In this document: positions 12,330-23,350 of the stretch, piece after piece
How the letters are laid out: each line of letters opens with the position of its first letter
How positions within the stretch are numbered: the first letter of the stretch is position 1
Assembly: GCA_965153455.1 (NCBI GenBank)
Contig: OZ234504.1
Coordinates: forward strand, 8,866,001 to 8,930,000
Origin: Sphagnum compactum
Taxonomy: Eukaryota; Bryophyta; Sphagnopsida; Sphagnales
Direction: 5' to 3'
DNA length: 64,000 bases
Translations under genes and position numbers: made by a program
The notes under the pieces: generated by a model
Database searches by the model: none
Seen by the model: the letters and a program-made list of their open reading frames with translations, nothing else
Told to the model about the DNA's origin: nothing

Positions 12330-14620
12330 GGTTTAGGGTTTAGATATATCACCTAATGCCTATCAATTTGCAACTTTTTAAAGTATTCAACTTTTTCAAT
12401 CAACTAATAATTTTCCTTGGCTAAAATAACCTTCGTATAGTCCATTAGATCTATGTTTGGTGTACAATTCAATTACAAGTCATTAATCCAATTTTCTACC
12501 ACTGTGATAATTTGATCCAAATTTTCCATTTGTAAGATAACATCTTAGAGTTGTCAAAACATTAAGCAAGCTAAAAAACTCTTTATATCTCAATTTGAGA
12601 TTTGGGAATCCCAATAATTTGTTTGACAAAGATACCTACATTCGAAAATTGACCTTCATGAATCTATCACCAAGCTAACGGATTTGCACATATAGACAAA
12701 GGGATAAATAACCTTTGAAACAAAGACAATTCACCAATAACCAATAACCATGAAGATTCTTCCATGGATGCCCCAATATTGAAGATGTTCATTTTTTCAT
12801 ATTCATCTTCAAAAGCAAATCCATCAATTGGGAACAATTGTTTGGGTTTGGATAATAAGGTTTAATTGTTCAAAAATTGTCATTAGAAAGGGATGATTTT
12901 TTCCACATCATATTCAATTGTAAGGCAAATTGCATTTTCATGCCCCGCGTAGTTCTCAACAACCCACAAGGATTTGAAATGAGGATCCAACATTAGGGCC
13001 AACATATTATGAACTTGATGAGAATCAAATAATTTCAAAAAAATCAAGAAAGGTCTTATCACCTTGACAACCTCCTACCACATGTTTTTTCTCAAGAGGT
13101 GAAATTCACTTTCAAATTGATCAAATGTTTCGCCCCCATTAAACAAAGGGATGTGATTTAGATTCCAATTTCATATTCAAAATAATCTCAATATCCAAGG
13201 AATCATACAACAATGAATGACCTCTAGATTGATTCATCACACATGCATTCACCACAAGATTCAAACATGTAGTGATAGTTTTAACAATGGCCCACATGGG
13301 CCTTAAAGGCTTGATGATATAAACTTAATGTTTTTTTGCTTCCCATAACACAACGAAATAACTTGTTTAAATTATAACATCTCCTAAAACATTATAATTT
13401 TGCCAACAAAATTTGTTTTGATAGGAGTTTACAATTTTGATGTCACTTTCCACTTTCAATGCAAGCCTTTTCTCACTTTTACCTCCCTTGATTTTTCTAT
13501 CCATGTAATTTTTTTATTACAAAATATTTTCATTCACCAAAATTAAACCCATGAAAACCTTATCACCATTTGTTGCATATTTGCATGCTTTAGACATCAC
13601 ATGCCCAAAGCAAGTACCCTCATAAACTTGTAGCAACTTCAAATATTCACAATCAAATAGATCACAATTTGGTAGCCATCGACCCCAAGTTGTTGTCCTC
13701 ATCTTTCAAGAAAGCAAGCACATGGTGGATTAGTCCAAAATTTTCCAACAATACATGGAGTTGCAAACTTGTGGCACTACTAGTTGTTTCATGCACTTCA
13801 AATAGTCCCACAATAACATGCTTAAGGTCCAACCTTCATCCAAATAATTAATGACCAATGCAAATGTGTTTGTGCCACCTTTGGACATTTAGAAATCAAA
13901 TTTACCAAAAATTGTGGTTGTAGTTTCAAGGTTATGCAACACATACAAAGTCCATGGTCTCTTGGACCATTTCAGGTAACATTTTTTCCACAAGAATTAA
14001 ATAAGATTGGAAATAAAAGTGAGAACATTGGCATAAAACTAACATGCATAGCTAGATTTGTTGCATGTGGAAAGAGGTTTATGCCCTTTACAAATATAAA
14101 GCACAAGGTCTTCAAGAAACCTCTATTATGATTCAATATCACCATGTTTGTAAATATTTGTCAAGCTAAAAAATGCAATTATTATTGACCCAAATGGGCT
14201 CGCTCTTTTCTTCCTTGGTTATTGACTATGATCGAAATCAACATGCTTAGCCATAGAATTATCAATTAATATCAACTTTCTTTTTGCAACCCAATGCAGA
14301 TGTGTAGAATCAACATGAGTTTTCACAGGAGTAACATCATTTGCTTTATTATATTTTATGAACCCCTTGTGAATAACAAAACTTTGGTTTAAAATATTAC
14401 CATTTACTTGTTGAGACTTGTAGATGATACATTTTAGCATATGTGGGTTCATGAGATCAATAGACAAGTTGTTGATGATAGTAAATAACCCCTAACCAAT
14501 TGAGTTTTTATTGTGTGTTCTCCACATTTGAGCTTGAACTTTTATAATTACAATATGCACGTCATCATTTTCTAACAAGTCATCACATTGCAAGTGGATG
14601 TTCTAACATTTGAAATGTTG
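12330..14620 (-). mobile_element. Decayed hAT transposase, BED finger/DUF659/hAT-dimerisation type (copy A)
   Basis: Minus-strand translation follows the full order of a plant hAT transposase. The N-terminus has a BED-like zinc finger (about 14,467-14,290; FVIHKGFIKYNKAND, then TPVKTHVDSTH; the second cysteine of the C-x2-C pair is now Tyr). A DUF659-like segment follows (FDFxMSKGGTNTFALVINYLDEGW near 13,890-13,830), then CFGHVMSKACKYATNGDKV (about 13,610-13,550). A central NMLALMLDPHFKSLW motif lies near 13,010-12,950. The C-terminal hAT dimerisation region includes GASMEESS, ELSLFQRLFIP, FVKQIIGIPKSQIE and LQMENLDQIITVVENW (about 12,790-12,470), ending MDYTKVILAKENY near 12,400. Stops and frameshifts interrupt it, so it is inactive. 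The terminal inverted repeats were not located. Confidence 0.85.
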
Positions 14621-15024
14621 GCAATTTAATTGACATTCACATCATAAGCAAGTTTGTCATCAATCACACCGACACTTTCAACAATAACAATGTCATTTTT
14701 AACCAATGTAAAAACATACATAGTAGCGAAACGTAACTCCATGAAAACACAAAACATTGGCAGTTCACATTATAAAATGAAATTGGAAAGAAAAAATGTG
14801 AAAATGTACAAATAATTGATTTTTTAAAAAAAAATAGTGGAAAGGATAAACCTAATTTTGTGTGAAAAATATGATGAGGGTGTCATGTTGAAAATGTGAT
14901 GGCCTTCTTTGATCGCAATTTGTGATGTTCAAGTTCAAAAACAAAAGGTTTCCAAAAAAAACCTAAACACAACTCATCACACAGAATGCTATAACGACTC
15001 ACAAAAATTGGTGCTTACAAACAT

Positions 15025-15335
15025 GTGTGATTAATGAACAAACCAATAGTTAGAAAATAATGCAATAGAAGAAAAGTAAAGTGTAAGAACTTAGTGCATG
15101 TGTGTGTGGACAATGAACAATTGACAACTATAATACAAAACAATAGAAGAAAAATAAAATGCAAGAACTTGGTGTTTATCACATGTGAATAATGAGCAAA
15201 TCAACAACTAGAAAACAAAACGATAGAAAAAAGAAGAAGTGCAAGAACTTAATGGATGTCCTATGTGAACAACGAAAAAGCTAGCAACAAAAAAATGAGA
15301 CGATAAAAAAAAACAAAATGAAAGAAGTTAATGGC
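15025..15335. repeat. Degenerate tandem repeat, about 80-bp unit, four copies
   Basis: Four copies of a unit containing GATAGAAG...AAATG(C)AAGAACTTAGTG followed by ATGTG(A/T)N2AATGA are spaced about 80 bp apart. The word G(C/T)AAGAACTT or its variant falls at 15083, 15161, 15241 and 15320. Copies have diverged by many substitutions. Confidence 0.8.
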
Positions 15336-16142
15336 ATTTGTTGAATGTTACCAGACATGCACAAACCTTAACATTTTCAAGCTAACATATTCTAAATCTT
15401 TTTCTTGGCAACTTACAAGCTATTGTAGATGTTAATAACGCCATCGCCTTTCTCATTGATGATTACCTTCACAAAACAACTCAAAAATAGTTGATTTAAT
15501 TAAGGTTGTTGCTGACAAGAAAATTTAACATCGATAGATGCAACTAACATATGACAATAATAAAAGAAAGTTGTGAGTTTTTTTACTTTGCCCTTAAACC
15601 CTAAACCCTCTTTGAATAAAAGTCATATCCAAACTTCTTTCAACACTAATGAATGGTTTTTTCAACACTAATGAACGGATATAAACACACAATGTCAACA
15701 CCACAAATGCATATGAATACCACAAGGTTATCATGACAGAAAACATCCATTGGTTGCAAATAAAGCTAGTTAATGAAAATATTACAAATTTTGAATATGT
15801 CCATTGTCTTCATGCATATTTTGTTAATATGCATGTTGATAACCAACCAAAAGTTACAATTGACCAACAATGGTTACAACTAATGTTGAATGGTGTTTTT
15901 AAAGACCTTTGATCTTTTGCCGATTTTCACATTGGATATATAGGCATAAATCATAAGTGGTTCTTAATTAGTGAAACTCCCCACTTTTAGATTTGGATCA
16001 ACAATTTTCGTCATTGCCATACCCACCCACCCCCAACTTTATAATTTTTCCTTTTTAAAAATTTGCCTTTACAATCTCACTAGCACCCAAAACCACGAAG
16101 GATTTTCAAACAAAACTCCTTGTCATCATTGTTTGAAAATTG

Positions 16143-16280
16143 GAATGTCGATGAGTTATTTGATAGGAAATCAACATAATCAAAGTTTGAAAATTGAAAT
16201 GTTGATGAGGTTATTTGATAGAAAACCAACCTAATCAAAACTTTAAAACTAGAATGTTGACTAGATTATTTTATAGAAAT
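16143..16280. repeat. Degenerate tandem repeat, about 54-bp unit, three copies
   Basis: The sequence AATGTNGATGAG-TTATTTGATAGAAA-CCAAC-TAATCAAA recurs at 16143, 16197 and 16251, each copy diverged. The third copy is partial. Confidence 0.8.
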
Positions 16281-18089
16281 CCAAAACAAGTAGAATTGAA
16301 GAACTACAGGTTTTGGGAAATAAATGGAAGGTTCTTTGAAATTTTTGATGTGATGTTGTAGTTGTAGTGCAATGGAGAAAATGGGAGCACATGGCCACAT
16401 TTTTGCTAAAAACTTGAATGTGACATCATAATTTCTAATAGACATATGTTACCATTATTCTCCTGACAACAAGCATTCACAAAGCTTTCGTGTACAACAA
16501 ATGGGGATGATTACTACTTAGAGTTCGATGAAGGTCAAAAAATCCTTTGTTGTGTTGCATTTTTTTCCTTCTTGTTTGAAAACTTTTGATTAAGTTGTGC
16601 ATTTTTCTTTTGTCTTCATCTTGTCACAAAGTTGAAGCTTTGTTGTGCATTCCAATTTGTTGTAGGGTTTTATTGAAGTTTGTTGCTTTCAACTTCTAAT
16701 TGTGTTATTTAATCACCTTTTTCGTCATGGCCATTTATTTTCATTCCCTATCCTTGATGCAACTACCATAAAAACTTCATGTGCACATACTAACAATGTT
16801 AGTGTGCAACCCTAGTATAATGCTTGTGTTGTTTCGAGGTGGTTGGCAAGATAGAGAAGTAGCTCGAGCATCATGAATACTCTAGAATACGAGGCCCCAT
16901 TTGACACTAGTGTTATAAACCTTGTAGTGGAGGCAATGCTATTATAGAACTTTTGTTTTGGAAACCCACCAAAAGATTTTAATCACTTGAACATTCTTCA
17001 ATGTGAACAACATTCAAATTGTTTTTTTGAAATATAGTCAAGTTGTGTTTTACATTGTTTGTCACGATGAGACATCTGGCCTTGAAATTTTGACCTTGTG
17101 CACAAGATGTCATAAAGGTCTCATTGCTTACCACAAATCTAATGGCATATCATGCATTAAAAAAATGTCGAACAAGATCATGTTAATATATTTTTAAAGT
17201 ATTTAGAGGATGTACATGTTCATCTTTACACTCTTTTTGATTAGGAACCAACTACTAAGTGGCAAAATGTAACCCCAAGTGCCATTTTGGGGTCCTTTCC
17301 CTTTTCAAATCCATTCCCAAAAGACCATGGGACATAGAAAGGTTTCTTGAAGGATATCATGTTGTTTGTCACCAAAGGTCTTATGCCACTAAAGACTATT
17401 GAGAATGTTTGGTTCCATAGATTGGCTCTTTGATTATGCCCTAGGGTGAACTTCCCATGTAGGAAATTTTTTATTGACGAAGTTTTTCTACATTGGTGAT
17501 AATGACCTTGAGAACATATGTGTAACCTACCTTGGCTAAAGATCCTTGACAAATTTGGGCTCACACAAAAGATTGTGGCCTACATTAAAGATGAAGGCTC
17601 CAATTTGCAAACTTGTGACAACTTTCAATTCAATTGTGTCATGTGGGGACCTTGACATGGTGGAACCATTTGATGGTTCTTATTTTGGTCATGCACTATC
17701 CAACCTATATGTTAATGTGCCACTTCCAATGACAAGGTTTCTCATGGATTATATTATGCATCAACAAGATTTGCCAAAGCCAACATCCATAAATGTATCA
17801 CATGGTTGAAGAAATTTGGCAAGGAGAGGTAGGCATGGGAGAAAGCATGTGTAGAATTTGGATTGAGCCTACACAAATTGAACACCACAATGAAGATGAA
17901 GTATATATCTAAAATTTGGACCTCAGGTTTCTATGCTTCATAAGTTCATGGTTGGCAATTTAAAGTTAAATCTTTTTGTTGGATCCCCATACATTGTAGT
18001 AGTAATCAACAATATTTGAGAAGCAACAACATTAGTTCATAGTTTACACTCCAATTCAATGTTTTGTTGAAAAGTAAACGACATTGGTT

Positions 18090-18720
18090 GATTTCCATGG
18101 CTGATTTTTTTTTCCGATGGTGTTTGTGAGTTTTTTTCATGACTAATCTTCTGTTTTTTTGGGTGGCCTACAATGGGCAAAAGGTTGCACCTCGACATCC
18201 TTGTGATTTTTGCTATTTGAAGTTCTTTCCCATTATTGATTTTTTTCCCAAGGGTATTTGTGATTTATTTTATGGTTAATCATGGGTTCAAGGTTCTACT
18301 TCCACACCCTTGTGGATCGACTTAGGGTTTAGGCTATTTTCCATGGTTGATTTTTGCTTTTCCAAAGGTGTGTGGATTATTTATATGGCCATTCTTGTGC
18401 ATTTTTGGGTGGGTTGTGCTTAGGTACAAGGTTGCACCTACTTCACCCTTCTTGATTTTTCTATCTATGTCATTTTTCATGGTTGGTTTTTTTAATCCGA
18501 AGGTGTTTGTGGATTATTCACATGATTAATTTGTGAAATTTTCTAGGTGGCTTGTCATGGGTATAATGTTGTGTACCCACATCTTTATGGATTTATTTAT
18601 CCAAGGTTTTTTCCATGTTTGATTTTTTTTTTCCAATGGTATTTTGTGGCTATTTTACGTGGTTAGTTTTTTGAATGGCTTTCCATGGGTAGAAGGTTGT
18701 GCTTCCAAGGTTGATGTTTT
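18090..18720. repeat. Degenerate tandem repeat, about 135-bp unit, five copies
   Basis: Five units begin with CCATGGTTGATTTTTT-like sequence at about 18093, 18229, 18341, 18477 and 18612. Each is followed by AAGGTGTTTGTGGATTATTT, then GGGTGG-TTG--ATGGGTA-AAGGTTG and a cytosine-rich CACACCCTTGTGGAT segment. Spacings are 136, 112, 136 and 135 bp. The block lies inside the hAT copy B region. Confidence 0.8.
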
Positions 18721-18924
18721 ATTTTTCTACACCATTGATTTGTGATCCTATATCACATTTTTTTCATCCAAGATCAAGTATCAATGACATCTTGAGGCAG
18801 TTTCTCCTTCCATTTAGTTAAACTTTTCTCAATTAAATGTAATGTGGAGTTTGGTGTTAATTCCATTTTTCACATCAATTTCTTATCTCCATTCTTCATC
18901 TTTCTAGGAATAAGGTTCAACATC

Positions 18925-19100
18925 CATTTGTGGTGGCTTATACATTGCTGATTTGATATGATTTGAATTTAATTGAGTTATGTGGCTTGTACATGGCTAA
19001 TTTCAATTGAGTTAAGCTTTTGTGTGTTTGATTTGAGTTTTGTGGTGGGTTGTACATCTTTGATTTGAATGATTTGAGCTCTTTGGTGGGTGATTTCAAC
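18925..19100. repeat. Degenerate short tandem repeat (GATTTGA / GGTGGGTTGTACAT words)
   Basis: The words TTGATTTGA, ATTGAGTTA and GGTGG(G/C)TTGTACAT recur at irregular spacing of about 60-70 bp. This is likely further low-complexity expansion inside hAT copy B. Confidence 0.55.
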
Positions 19101-21232
19101 TTTATTGTGGTATGTAACATGCAGCCTTTGAAAATCATTATTAGGTGTTAAGGTGGTGGGTGTTTGGTAATTTGGGTATACAATTCAACCCTTCAAAAGT
19201 TTATAATTCTTGTAATTCATGGTTGAAGTCATTAGTTGAATTTGTTTTTCCATTGTTGGATTTTTTTTCTACGAGGGTGAATTATTTTGAAGCTTGAATA
19301 TAGATGGCTAGTTGCACATCCATGTCCTTACCTTATGCACCTGTTTTTACTAACTACTATTTGTTATTGATTATAGGTTTGTTGATTGCGTTTTATTGTT
19401 CCAAGATGCATTGACATATCGAACTATAATCACTATGTTATAATCAACAATTAGCGGCATGTTGCATTACAAAAGCAGGTTCCATTTCAAGAACTTAGGC
19501 TACGTGTGAAATTATGGTGAAATTTCACCCATTATGATTAGTTGTGTGTTGAATCATAGTTGTGGGAAATGGTTGCTTGCACTAGATAAAAAATTGTTGT
19601 TTGCAACCAATTTTTTGCAATTACAAAATGCCATTTGCAATTATTTTTCAATTGCAAACAACATTTTTTAGTTGCAAAATTGATTACAAATGAAAGTTTT
19701 TCTTCTAATGTCAAGGATACACTAAATTTTGCAATCACCAAGACATGTGAGTTTTGTGATAAGGTTGCTAATGTGGTTGTCCTTCATAGCATGAGCAATT
19801 TAGAGGCAAATGCCTTTGATGTAAAACTAGCAAAATTGATAACTTGCATGAAACACCCAATGATATAAGTTTTGCGACCTTTCTTTTCTTTTTTGCATGT
19901 CTTTGATAGAAAGAGGGGTCAAAATATGTTGGCTTTAATGCTAGATCTAAGGTTTAAAAGTTTGTAGTTGGTGACTAGTTATGTAAGTCGTAAAATTGTT
20001 TTTACATTGGTTGCTCAATATAATGAATAGTTGTTGAATCAATGTTATAAAATGTTGATGCTTTCGATATGTGAGGAAGAGGTTCAAATGCATCACTCTA
20101 ATTTTGAGAATGAGGATTTATTTCAAACCATAGAAAACAATGTAGAAGTGCTTGCCCAACTTGTGGCATGGGAGCTTGGTACCATGTTGATGTGGCTAGA
20201 TGTAAGTGTATGTTATTTTGGTGGCATGCATAGGCACAATTTAAAAAATGTGGCTATGTTTGCATGATAAATCCTTGGGATTTTTATGAACGAAGTCAAA
20301 ATGAAATAGAAATTCATAATTGTTGGAGTCCTCACCACACTTTGAAAGATGTAAAATACAAATTGATCATTTTAATTAACTCATTTTTGTTAACAAAAAT
20401 AAACCTAGCAATCCAAGGGTTGGGTGTTCCAAAGCTTTTGATTTTGTAATGCATATGAGACAAATTAAAGTTGACGAAAGAACTTGAGACAAAGTTTGTA
20501 AATGAAATTGAACCAGAAAATTTCTTGAATCTTTCTAACTACCTTTTTTATGTTTCTTTTATAGATGTTCTTCCCTTCATCAAAATGGTGGTAGATCCGA
20601 GTTTTTTTTTATCTTGCTCATTTATCAACTTATTTATAGATTTGTGATTTTTCTCCATGGATGGTTTTGAATTATTAAGTTTTTTTCCATATACTTGTTC
20701 ATTTCTTAGTTTAATGTTTTTGTCTCCATGATTGGCTTTTCTTCCTAAACTTGTTCTTTATGGCATGGTTGATTTTGTTCTTGGAACATGGTTGATTTCA
20801 ATGATAGTGTAAGTGCATTATTGAAAGAAAACTAAAATATTTATCCTGCCAACTTAAAAGAATCGACCTTGGGTAGTTTGATACCCAGAAGAAGTTACCC
20901 GGATAGGGTCTTTACTTAAGATCTAGTTCACGTGACTAGTCTATTTAATCCAAAAAATTCAATTTAAATACCCATGGGCTAAAACTTAACAATTGATGGA
21001 ATACAACTTGAGAATTGCCTCAGGTACCCAACTGCGCATATATAGAATTGGCCATCCAATAAGGAGTGTGTAATGTGCACATGGAACTAGACTCGATTTT
21101 TGAATCAAGGCTGAAGGTTCTCAAATTTTTTAAGAACATGTGAAAACTGAAATTGAAAGGGTTAAAAATTTAAAAAAACAAGCTCAAACTCCCACCCAAA
21201 GAACATGCAAACAAATTTTACAATGTTAATTA

Positions 21233-21445
21233 AGGTGCATTCACATTTGGTGTTAGGGACTCTAGTGTTGAGTCCCCTAACACCATGTTAATCATTTAAG
21301 ACTTACACCTACTTACCATGAACATTTCATGTTAAGCTAACATTCAGTTATTATTAAGGTATCGGCCAATTAACATTGGGTGCCACCTAGGATGCCACCT
21401 AGAGTTTTAGTTAACATTGACTTAACATCAAGTGTGAATGCACCA
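21233..21445. mobile_element. MITE with about 23-bp terminal inverted repeats
   Basis: The left end AGGTGCATTCACATTTGGTGTTA (first 20: AGGTGCATTCACATTTGGTG) is mirrored at the right by TAACATCAAGTGTGAATGCACC, with a few mismatches. The 213-bp unit is flanked on both sides by TAATTA (21,227-21,232 and 21,446-21,451), a candidate 6-bp target duplication. The interior has no coding capacity and contains internal palindromes such as TTAGGGGACTC/GAGTCCCTAA. The superfamily is not certain. Confidence 0.75.
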
Positions 21446-21584
21446 TAATTAGTAACAACTCCATGTAGGATTAACATGGTTACTACCACTTGATTAAGAG
21501 CTTGTTAGATGGAAGTTACACAGACCAAATACCTACAATCTAGGGTCTAGGATGTCCATTGGTGATTGGTGTCTTGCCAATGTG

Positions 21585-21860
21585 TTTCTTTTAATGAATT
21601 TTGTGACTTAGTCAAAGTGGCTATAATCCATAGGAAGGTTTCGCCAAATTTGGTTATAGACCATGTATGAAAGTACACATTTTATTCATCCTTTTAAAAA
21701 AATTGGCTCCTTACTTAAACCAAATGTGGGAATCTGGAAATTTTTTGGTTTGTTTTTAAGGGACTTTTGGTGATTGAAACCCCCCCTTCCCCCGCAAAAC
21801 TTCATTTTTGAATTCGTCATTTAAAATTTCGCTTTTTTGATGAAATTTTGCCAATTAAAG
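21585..21860. repeat. Dispersed repeat family R2, copy 1 (diverged)
   Basis: It shares the block CATAGGAAG(A/G)TTT-GCCAAATTTGG-TA with the copy at 33.2 kb, followed by similar TATTCATCCTTTTAAAA, TGGCT-CCTACTT and GGAATCTGG-AATTTTT words. It is non-coding. Confidence 0.6.
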
Positions 21861-22839
21861 CCAAGGCTAAAGAATATGAATGGAAGTTGATGTTTGAATG
21901 GGGGCACAACATGAAAAATCGAAGAATTCTTAGTTTGGATTAATTGTAAAAAGTCTAAACTTTTATTTCATTTTTATTAATTTGTATACTTTTATGTTCA
22001 CATTTTTGTGTGAGAGGTCAAAATTTTCCAACCTATTGTATGAAATGCATTTGATAAAGTTGCCCATCACATTTAAATGCAAAATGAAAATTAAATTATG
22101 ACCATAAAAAGAAAAAAAAAAGAAAAAAAACTAGGCTCCCTTTTCTTTGATGAAGGGCACCTATAAGTTTACTCACTCAAAATCATCTTACAAAAATAGG
22201 GTTAGACAATCTTCATTTGTCCAACCCCAGATTTCAAGAAATTTGAATAACCTCATTGGCCATAAGGTTTTTCTTGATACCTTTGCATTACCCTATGAAG
22301 GCAAATATAACATTTAAGTGTGAGTTTATTGAAGAGAACCCCTCTAAACAATCAAGTCTTCCATTTTCACAATCTCATTTATCACATAAGGGTTTTATTT
22401 ACCCATATTCCATAGACCTTGTATATTTGTGTATATTTTTTTATAATAATATTATAACCCTTGTTTGTACATAGACATGGTTTAAAGTTTAAACCCTACA
22501 CTAATTTGGTAATTGACTTTTCATTGTACAAGTTGCAAAATTTTCACATGACAAGTTACAATTTATTTACGACATGTGAAAATTTAGGTCAAAATTTAGG
22601 AAAGGTATAAGTTTGGGGTTTGGAATTTAGGGGATTGTTTTTTATTAATTAGAGTTTTTCTTAAAGTCATGCCTTGTTGGGCCTAACTTTTGGCTTTCAT
22701 TTGGTGCTTCATCCTTTCTTGGCTATTGTTAGCAAAATCTTGCAATAAGGAATTAAGTTTTGAAAATCCAACATCAACTTTCATCCAACAACTTTTTTTT
22801 CAGCCTATGGGTTGCCCACCTATAATTTATGCTATAGGC

Positions 22840-23350
22840 ATTATACTAGGGTTGAGGGAGGCTTAAGGAGGTCAATGGGGTTATAGACTAGGGGCTATGA
22901 TTATATAGACTATTGAGGTATGTTAAGTTATATCACTCTATAAACAACATAGGGTATATAGATATATTTTTGTTATAAGGTTATATGGCTATATGATCTA
23001 TGGGGCTATAGGCTACGTGCTATATGGTGTTATGGCCCATGGGCTAATGAAGCTCATAGGTTATCGGTTCGGGGTTTTAAGTTTTTGGTTTTTAAATTTG
23101 AGTTTTAAGAGTGTGTGTGGTTTTTTTAAGGTTTGAGTTGAACTTCTGGGGTTTAGGATTTGAAATTTTGAGGATTAGTTTTTGGACTTGAGATTTCAAG
23201 GTTTTGTTTTGGATTTAAGGTTTGAAATTACGGTTTCAAAGTTTGGATTTAAAATTAGGGTTTAAAATTAAGGTTTACAATTTTAAGGTGTGAAATTAGG
23301 GTTTTAAGATCTAAAATTAACCATTCAAATCTGACATTGTAATTTTCAAG
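22840..23350. repeat. Low-complexity repeats (CTATAG/GGGCTAT and GGTTTAAAATTA)
   Basis: The first half contains recurrent CTATAG, GGGCTAT and TATATGG words. The second half contains recurrent GGTTTGAAATTA / AAATTAGGGTTT words at roughly 18-25 bp spacing. Neither half codes for a plausible protein. Confidence 0.6.

Larger units (their letters stand above)
14640..17035. other. Spacer between the two head-to-head hAT copies
   Basis: No gene was seen. It contains two blocks of degenerate tandem repeats (about 15,025-15,335 and 16,140-16,280) and the sequence CCCTAAACCCTC near 15,597. It may include the 5' untranslated and terminal parts of both hAT elements. Confidence 0.55.
17040..20480 (+). 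mobile_element. Decayed hAT transposase of the same family (copy B), interrupted by tandem repeats
   Basis: The plus strand carries a BED-like finger (about 17,085-17,180: CTRCHKGLIAYHKSNGIS, then a +1 shift into KHVEQDH). Next are a KDEGSNLQTC-like and YFGHALS stretch (about 17,590-17,730) and WLKKFGKERQAWEKACVEFGL (about 17,800-17,865). C-terminal motifs follow: LALMLDLRFKSL near 19,930-19,965, MLMLSICEEE...ENEDLFQTIENN at 20,050-20,140, and a dimerisation end containing QILGI and IVGVLTTLKDVKYKLIIL to about 20,450. Several stops and frameshifts are present. Between about 18,080 and 19,600 the coding order is interrupted by T-rich repeats. It belongs to the same family as the minus-strand copy at 12.3-14.6 kb, with 5' ends facing each other. 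Confidence 0.82.
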
